NCBI GenBank assembly: GCA_050330975.1 | Contig: JBHJHK010000399.1 | Location: 1-9,297 of the forward strand | DNA length: 9,297 nucleotides | Direction: 5' to 3' | Origin: JBHJHK01 sp050330975 | GTDB taxonomy: Bacteria; Pseudomonadota; Gammaproteobacteria; Competibacterales; Competibacteraceae | Shown: positions 4,702-9,297 of the stretch, in pieces | Numbering within the stretch: position 1 is the first letter of the stretch | Layout: every line of letters begins with the position of its first letter | The notes under the pieces: model-generated | The model's input: only the letters and a program-made list of their open reading frames with translations | Told to the model about the DNA's origin: nothing | The model's database searches: none | Translations under genes and position numbers: made by a program

Positions 4702-7365
4702 ATGGCTCTAGAGTCCTATCGCGACCGCGATCCCTTGGAAACCCAGGAATGGCAAGAGGCTATCGACGTCGTCATCGAGCGAGAGGGCACCGAGCGGGCC
4801 ACTTGGCTATTGCAGCAAACCGCCTCCAAGGCCTACATCGCCGGCGCCGAACTCCCCGACACCAGCCGCACCCCCTACCTCAACACCATCCCCGCCCACC
4901 AGGAAAAGCCCTACCCCGGCGACTTGGCCATCGAAGAGCGCCTCCAGGCCATGATGCGCTGGAACACCGCCGCCATGGTGGTCAAGGCCAATAAAAAGCC
5001 CGCCGAACCCGGTGGCCACATCGCCAGCTACCAATCCTCCTCCACCCTCTACGAAGTGGGTTTTCACCACTTCTGGCGCGCCCCCAAGGGGGATTTCGAC
5101 GGGGATTTGATCTACATTCAAGGCCACGTTGCCCCGGGCATCTACGCCCGGGCCTACGTCGAGGGACGCATCGACGACCAGCAGCTGGAATACTTTCGCC
5201 GGGAGGTGGACGGCAAGGGCGTGTCCTCTTACCCCCACCCCTGGTTGATGCCCCAGTTTTGGCAATTTCCCACCGTGTCCATGGGCTTGGGCCCCATCAC
5301 CGCCATCTACCAGGCGCGGTTTATGAAGTACCTGCAAAACCGCGAGCTGATTCCCCCCTCGGACCGCAAGATATGGGTGTTTCTGGGCGACGGGGAAATG
5401 GATGAACCCGAATCCCAAGGGGCCATCGCCTTGGCGGCCCGGGAAAAACTCGACAATTTGATCTTTGTGGTCAACTGCAACCTCCAGCGCTTGGATGGCC
5501 CAGTGCGGGGCAACGGCAAAATCATCCAGGAGCTGGAGGGCAACTTCCACGGCGCCGGCTGGAACGTCATCAAGGTCCTGTGGGGCTCGGGGTGGGACAA
5601 GTTGTTGGCCCAAGACCACAACGGCCTGCTGAAAAAGCGCATGAACGAATGCGTCGACGGCGAATATCAGAACTTCAAATCCAAGGGCGGGGCCTACACC
5701 CGGGAACACTTCTTCGGCAAGTACCCGGAACTCAAGCGCATGGCCGAGTCCCTGACCGACGACCAAATTTACTACGACCTGCGCCGGGGGGGCCACGACC
5801 CCGTCAAGGTCTACAACGCCTACCTGGCAGCGGTCAGCAGCAAAGACAAGCCCACGGTAATCCTGGCCAAGACCGTCAAGGGCTACGGCATGGGCGAAGC
5901 CGGTGAGGGAATGAATATCACCCACCAGCAGAAAAAAATGGGGGAAAACCAGCTCCGGGCCTTCAGGGATCGGATCCACGTGGAGGTGTCCGACGAGGCC
6001 ATCAAAGACGCCCCCTTTGTCCGTCCCGACAAAGACAGCCCCGAGGAACGCTACCTCCACGAGCGGCGCCAGGCTTTGGGGGGCTATCTGCCCCGGCGCC
6101 GCGGGGACGTGGAGGCCCCCTTGACGGTGCCCCCCCTGTCCACCTTCGACATGCTCCTCAAGGACTCCGGGGAGCGCACCTTGTCCACCACCATGGCGAC
6201 GGTGCGGATCATCGCCACCTTGGGGCGGGACAAAAACCTGGGCAAGCGCCTAGTGCCCATCATCCCCGACGAAGCTCGCACCTTTGGCATGGAGGGGATG
6301 TTCCGCCAGTTGGGGATCTACGCCCCCGAGGGGCAAAAATACATACCCCAGGACGCCAAGGACATCATGCCCTACCGGGAGGATCGCAAGGGCCAGTTGC
6401 TCCAGGAGGGCATCACCGAGGCCGGTGCCTTTTCATCGTGGATCGCCGCCGGTACGGCCTACAGCAACCACGGCATCCAGGTGATCCCCATCTACCTGTT
6501 CTACTCCATGTTCGGCTTCCAGCGCATCGGCGATCTGGCCTGGGCGGCGGGGGACAGCCGCGCCCGGGGCTTTTTGATCGGCGGCACCTCGGGACGCACC
6601 ACCCTCAACGGGGAGGGTCTCCAGCACCAGGACGGCCACAGCCAAGTCTTCGCCCAATTTATCCCCAACTGCATCGCCTACGACCCCACCTTTCAGTACG
6701 AGATCGCGGTGATCTTCCACGAGGGCCTCAAGCGGATGTTTGAGCGCCAGGAAGACGTGTATTACTACATCACCACCATGAACGAGAACTACCACCACCC
6801 GGCCATGCCCGAGGGGGCCGAGGAGGGGATCATCAAGGGCATGTACAAACTGCGCGCCAGCGAGGCCAAGGGTCCCAAGGTACAGCTGTTGGGTTGTGGC
6901 ACCATTTTGCGGGAGGCGTTGGCCGCCGCGGAACTCCTGGAGGCGGACTTTGGCATCGCCGCCGACGTCTACAGCGTCACCAGCTTCAACGAACTCTACC
7001 GCGATGGCCACGACGCGTTGCGCTGGAGCCGCCTCCACCCCGAGGAAGCGCCGCGCCAAAGCTACGTGGCCCAGTGTTTGGGGGATGGCGGCCCCACCAT
7101 CGCCACCACCGACTACATCAAGTTGTTCGCCGAGCAGATCCGCCCCTTTGTCCCCACGGCCTACGTCACCCTGGGCACCGATGGCTTTGGCCGCTCCGAC
7201 AGTCGCAGCCGGCTGCGGGCCCACTTCGAGGTGGACCGCCACCACGTGGCCGTCACCGCCCTCAAGGCGTTGGCCGACGAGCAAAAGCTCCCGGCGGCCC
7301 GGGTGAGCGAGGCCATCGAGCGCTACGAGATCGACCCCGAAGCGCCCAATCCCCGTTTGGCCTAA
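4702..7365 (+). CDS. aceE: Pyruvate dehydrogenase E1 component, homodimeric type
   Basis: Thiamine-diphosphate enzyme that decarboxylates pyruvate and passes the acetyl group to the lipoyl domain of E2. The protein has 887 residues, the same as E. coli AceE, and is collinear with it throughout. Visible features are HIASYQSSSTLYEVGFHHFW (106-125), the active-site stretch IQGHVAPG (139-146, with His142), the thiamine-diphosphate motif GDGEMDEPES (229-238) continuing to NCNLQRLDGPV (258-268), the mobile loop GMGEAGEGMNITHQ (396-409, with His408 equivalent to the catalytic loop histidine), the C-terminal half with YYSMFGFQRIGDLAWAAGD and GGTSGRTTLNGEGLQHQDGHS, and the end LGTDGFGRSDSRSRLRAHFEVD. 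The ATG at 4702 has GAGGA at 4691-4695. It is the first gene of the operon; aceF begins 35 bp after its stop. All key residues appear intact. Confidence 0.98.
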   Translation: MALESYRDRDPLETQEWQEAIDVVIEREGTERATWLLQQTASKAYIAGAELPDTSRTPYLNTIPAHQEKPYPGDLAIEERLQAMMRWNTAAMVVKANKKPAEPGGHIASYQSSSTLYEVGFHHFWRAPKGDFDGDLIYIQGHVAPGIYARAYVEGRIDDQQLEYFRREVDGKGVSSYPHPWLMPQFWQFPTVSMGLGPITAIYQARFMKYLQNRELIPPSDRKIWVFLGDGEMDEPESQGAIALAAREKLDNLIFVVNCNLQRLDGPVRGNGKIIQELEGNFHGAGWNVIKVLWGSGWDKLLAQDHNGLLKKRMNECVDGEYQNFKSKGGAYTREHFFGKYPELKRMAESLTDDQIYYDLRRGGHDPVKVYNAYLAAVSSKDKPTVILAKTVKGYGMGEAGEGMNITHQQKKMGENQLRAFRDRIHVEVSDEAIKDAPFVRPDKDSPEERYLHERRQALGGYLPRRRGDVEAPLTVPPLSTFDMLLKDSGERTLSTTMATVRIIATLGRDKNLGKRLVPIIPDEARTFGMEGMFRQLGIYAPEGQKYIPQDAKDIMPYREDRKGQLLQEGITEAGAFSSWIAAGTAYSNHGIQVIPIYLFYSMFGFQRIGDLAWAAGDSRARGFLIGGTSGRTTLNGEGLQHQDGHSQVFAQFIPNCIAYDPTFQYEIAVIFHEGLKRMFERQEDVYYYITTMNENYHHPAMPEGAEEGIIKGMYKLRASEAKGPKVQLLGCGTILREALAAAELLEADFGIAADVYSVTSFNELYRDGHDALRWSRLHPEEAPRQSYVAQCLGDGGPTIATTDYIKLFAEQIRPFVPTAYVTLGTDGFGRSDSRSRLRAHFEVDRHHVAVTALKALADEQKLPAARVSEAIERYEIDPEAPNPRLA

Positions 7366-7400
7366 CCTCACATTAATAACAAACCGAGGAGGACTGCACC

Positions 7401-8783
7401 GTGAGCGCCACAGAGATTCGGGTACCTGACATCGGCGACTTTTCCCAGGTGGACATCATCGAGGTGATCGTCCAACCGGGGGATCGCATTAAAGTCGACG
7501 ACCCCTTGATCACCCTGGAGAGCGACAAGGCCTCCATGGACATCCCCGCCCCCGAGGAGGGGGTGATCCGGGAAGTCAAGGTGGCCGTGGGGGACAAAGT
7601 CAGCGAAGGGGACCTCATCGCCTTGCTGGAGTCGGCCAATGACGCCAGCGGCGCCGCCCCTGCCGGTGGCGAAGCCCCCCAGGCCGAAGCACCGACGACA
7701 CCGGCGGCGGGATCGAAAGCCCCTCAGGAGGAGCAAGGCCACCACGCCCCCCCGGAAATGGGTGCCGGCCAGGCCACGGTGGCCCCAGGTAGCGAAGGGC
7801 CGGCCCCTGGGGTGGCCCGTGGTCCGGGCCAGGGGCCGAGCTTCGCCCGGGTCCACGCCAGCCCCTCGGTGCGCCGTTTGGCCCGGGAGCGGGGGGTAGA
7901 CCTCAACCAACTCCAGGGCAGCGGTCCCAAAGGTCGCATCACCCGGGAAGACCTGGAGCAGTTCCTGCGACGGGGCCCATCCCCCGAGGCCCCCGCCAAG
8001 ACCGCAGCTCCCCCCGTCGCCAGGGTCCCCGAAGGCCAGTCGGGCAGCGGCATTCCCCCGATCCCCGGGGTGGATTTCGCCAAGTTCGGCCCCGTCGAGA
8101 CCGTCCCCCTCAACCGCATCAAGCGTCTCACCGGGCAGAACTTGTCCCGGTCCTGGCTCAATGTCCCCCACGTCACCCACCACGACGAGTGTGATATCAC
8201 CGAGCTCGAGGCCTTTCGCCGGTCCCTCAAGGAGGAAGCCCAGGAGAAGGGGGTGCGGGTGACGTTGTTGGGGTTTGTCATGAAGGCCGTGGCGGCCACC
8301 CTCCAGGCCTTTCCCACCTTTAATGCCTCCCTGGATCCCAGTGGCGAAAACCTGGTGTTGAAGCAGTACATCCACATCGGCATCGCCGTGGACACCCCCA
8401 ATGGCCTGGTGGTGCCGGTGGTGCGGGACGTAGATCAAAAGTCGGTCTACGAGTTGTCGGGGGACTTGGCAGCGTTGAGCAAAAAGGCCCGGGACAAAAA
8501 ACTCGGTCCCGCCGAGATGCAGGGGGCGTCCTTCACCATTTCCAGCCTCGGGGGTATCGGCGGTACGGCTTTTACCCCCATCGTCAACGCCCCGGAGGTG
8601 GCCATCTTGGGCCTCACCCGCTCCCAGATGAAGCCCATTTGGAACGGCAAGGAATTCGTCCCCACCTTGATGCAGCCCCTGTCGTTGTCCTACGACCACC
8701 GGGTCGTCGACGGCGCCGAGGCGGCTCGCTTCGTCCGCCACTTGGGACAGATCCTCAGCGACATTCGCCGCTTGATCCTCTAG
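7401..8783 (+). CDS. aceF: Pyruvate dehydrogenase E2, dihydrolipoamide acetyltransferase
   Basis: Core subunit of the complex; it moves the acetyl group from E1 to coenzyme A. The 460-residue protein has three parts. A single lipoyl domain spans about 1-80, with the lipoylated Lys43 in ESDKAS. A flexible Ala/Pro/Gly/Gln-rich linker (about 80-150) leads to the peripheral-subunit-binding domain (ASPSVRRLARERGVDLNQLQGSGPKGRITREDLEQF, about 153-188). A second linker is followed by the catalytic acyltransferase domain (about 230-460), which contains NVPHVTHHDECDITELE (254-270) and the active-site motif DHRVVDG (432-438, with His433 and Asp437). E. coli AceF has three lipoyl domains, whereas this one has one, a common variant in other bacteria. 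The GTG start is supported by AGGAGG at 7387-7392 and by the lipoyl domain starting right after it. It is in an operon with aceE and the downstream gene, 42 bp away. Confidence 0.97.
   Translation: MSATEIRVPDIGDFSQVDIIEVIVQPGDRIKVDDPLITLESDKASMDIPAPEEGVIREVKVAVGDKVSEGDLIALLESANDASGAAPAGGEAPQAEAPTTPAAGSKAPQEEQGHHAPPEMGAGQATVAPGSEGPAPGVARGPGQGPSFARVHASPSVRRLARERGVDLNQLQGSGPKGRITREDLEQFLRRGPSPEAPAKTAAPPVARVPEGQSGSGIPPIPGVDFAKFGPVETVPLNRIKRLTGQNLSRSWLNVPHVTHHDECDITELEAFRRSLKEEAQEKGVRVTLLGFVMKAVAATLQAFPTFNASLDPSGENLVLKQYIHIGIAVDTPNGLVVPVVRDVDQKSVYELSGDLAALSKKARDKKLGPAEMQGASFTISSLGGIGGTAFTPIVNAPEVAILGLTRSQMKPIWNGKEFVPTLMQPLSLSYDHRVVDGAEAARFVRHLGQILSDIRRLIL
7497..7540 (+). repeat. Lipoylation-site DNA repeat, copy 1 (in aceF)
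   Basis: The bases coding the lipoylated-lysine hairpin recur at 8934-8965 and 9258-9297. Positions 7509-7540 are identical over 32 bases to 8934-8965. Positions 7497-7536 match 9258-9297 with a single difference (C7502 versus T9263), including 34 identical bases in a row. The identity includes synonymous positions. Confidence 0.9.
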
Positions 8784-8825
8784 TTCTCCCTCCCCACCAA
8801 GCGCCTTGCCGAGGAAACGCTTTTT

Positions 8826-9297
8826 ATGAGCATTGAAGACATCAAAGTACCCGATATCGGCGATTTTAAAGACGTGGATATCATCGAAGTCCACGTGGCC
8901 GTCGGGGACGCCATCGACGTCGACGCCCCCCTCATCACCCTGGAGAGCGACAAGGCCTCCATGGATATCCCCGCCCCCCGCTCGGGCACCGTGCAAGAGC
9001 TGGCGGTCCAGGTGGGCAGCAAAGTGAGTGAGGGTGACGTGATCTTGCGCCTGGAGGTGGCCGATGCCGCCACGGTGGCCGACCGCTCCCCCCAACCGGC
9101 GGTGTCGGGGACGGGGGACGGCCAACCGGCCCCGGGGGATGCCGGCGGCGGCTACGGCAGTGACAGCGTCGAAGATATTCTAGTCCCCGACATCGGCGAT
9201 TTTAGCGCCGTGGACGTCATCGAAGTCCACGTCCATCCGGGGGATAGCCTCAAACCCGACGATCCCTTGATCACCCTGGAGAGCGACAAGGCCTCCA
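8826..9297 (+). CDS. lpdA: Probable dihydrolipoamide dehydrogenase (E3) with two N-terminal lipoyl domains, partial
   Basis: Partial gene, open to the window end (157 codons seen). The product begins MSIEDIKVPDIGDFKDVDII and shows two lipoyl domains in tandem. The first spans about 1-78 with Lys43 in ESDKAS; the second begins at about residue 116 (EDILVPDIGDFSAVDVIEVH) with Lys155 in the same motif, two codons before the edge. A Gly/Pro/Ala/Asp-rich linker (about 79-115) joins them. The ATG at 8826 has GAGGAAA at 8811-8817. As the third gene after aceE and aceF, it should encode E3, the flavoprotein that reoxidises dihydrolipoamide with NAD+; E3 forms with one N-terminal lipoyl domain are known, for example in Neisseria. 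The catalytic part lies outside the window, so E3 is inferred from gene order. A second E2-like or other lipoyl protein is the alternative. Confidence 0.72.
   Translation, partial: MSIEDIKVPDIGDFKDVDIIEVHVAVGDAIDVDAPLITLESDKASMDIPAPRSGTVQELAVQVGSKVSEGDVILRLEVADAATVADRSPQPAVSGTGDGQPAPGDAGGGYGSDSVEDILVPDIGDFSAVDVIEVHVHPGDSLKPDDPLITLESDKAS
8934..8965 (+). repeat. Lipoylation-site DNA repeat, copy 2 (first lipoyl domain of the partial gene)
   Basis: Identical over 32 bases to 7509-7540 in aceF; it codes the strand-turn-strand around Lys43. Its first 28 bases are also shared with copy 3. Confidence 0.9.
9258..9297 (+). repeat. Lipoylation-site DNA repeat, copy 3 (second lipoyl domain, cut by the window end)
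   Basis: Matches 7497-7536 in aceF at 39 of 40 bases, closer than it matches the neighbouring first domain of its own gene just upstream of the shared core. A second stretch, 9217-9232, is identical to 8881-8896 in the first domain of the same gene. The repeat continues past the window edge. Confidence 0.85.

Noticed and set aside
4520..4711. 63-codon plus-strand ORF overlapping the aceE start, a possible leader peptide
   Set aside because: It starts with TTG inside the candidate -10, lacks a ribosome binding site and has a Pro/Arg/Ser composition typical of non-coding C-rich sequence.
7368..9125. Very long open frame on the minus strand opposite aceF and the next gene (585 codons), and similar long ones at 4807-6060 and 6433-7371 opposite aceE
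   Set aside because: The plus-strand genes have clear family motifs throughout. The antisense products are low-complexity, Gly/Val/His/Asp-rich shadows expected from GC-biased third positions.

Overview
The window is GC-rich DNA with dense C and G runs and strong use of CCC, GGG, TTG and CTC codons. The gene set suggests a gammaproteobacterium: an rsx/rnf operon tail, an 887-residue homodimeric-type pyruvate dehydrogenase E1, a class II cyclic-nucleotide phosphodiesterase and a tRNA-Leu(CAG) very like that of E. coli. Placement nearer than class, for example among purple or sulfur-oxidising lineages, is a guess. No phage, insertion sequence, CRISPR array or defence gene is visible, and most of the window is conserved core metabolism.

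Region 1 (1-2562, plus strand): the last codons of rsxG overlap rsxE by 4 bases (GTGA), closing a membrane electron-transport operon. After a 71-bp gap with repeated CGACCA motifs comes an Fe/Mn-family superoxide dismutase with the Mn-type glutamine. A 114-bp gap with a strong GC stem-loop then precedes a class II 3',5'-cyclic-nucleotide phosphodiesterase.

Region 2 (2563-4367, minus strand): a cysteine-poor, Irr/PerR-like Fur-family regulator converges on the phosphodiesterase gene. Upstream of it is a 310-bp gene-free stretch with an AT-rich core carrying a clear hyphenated palindrome. Next are a tRNA-Leu(CAG) without an encoded CCA, a perfect short hairpin, and a cytoplasmic TPR protein.

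Region 3 (4368-9297, plus strand): a 334-bp divergent intergenic region holds a plausible sigma-70 promoter for the pyruvate dehydrogenase operon aceE-aceF-(lpd). AceE is a full-length E1. AceF is an E2 with one lipoyl domain. The third gene runs off the window edge and shows two tandem lipoyl domains, most likely fused to dihydrolipoamide dehydrogenase (E3). Together these enzymes would convert pyruvate to acetyl-CoA. The uncommon point is that lipoyl domains appear to be split 1 on E2 and 2 on E3, with near-identical DNA at the lipoylation sites. I do not see evidence of a wholly undescribed system; the strongest leads are this lipoyl-domain layout, the palindrome upstream of the Fur-like gene, and the repeats upstream of the dismutase gene.
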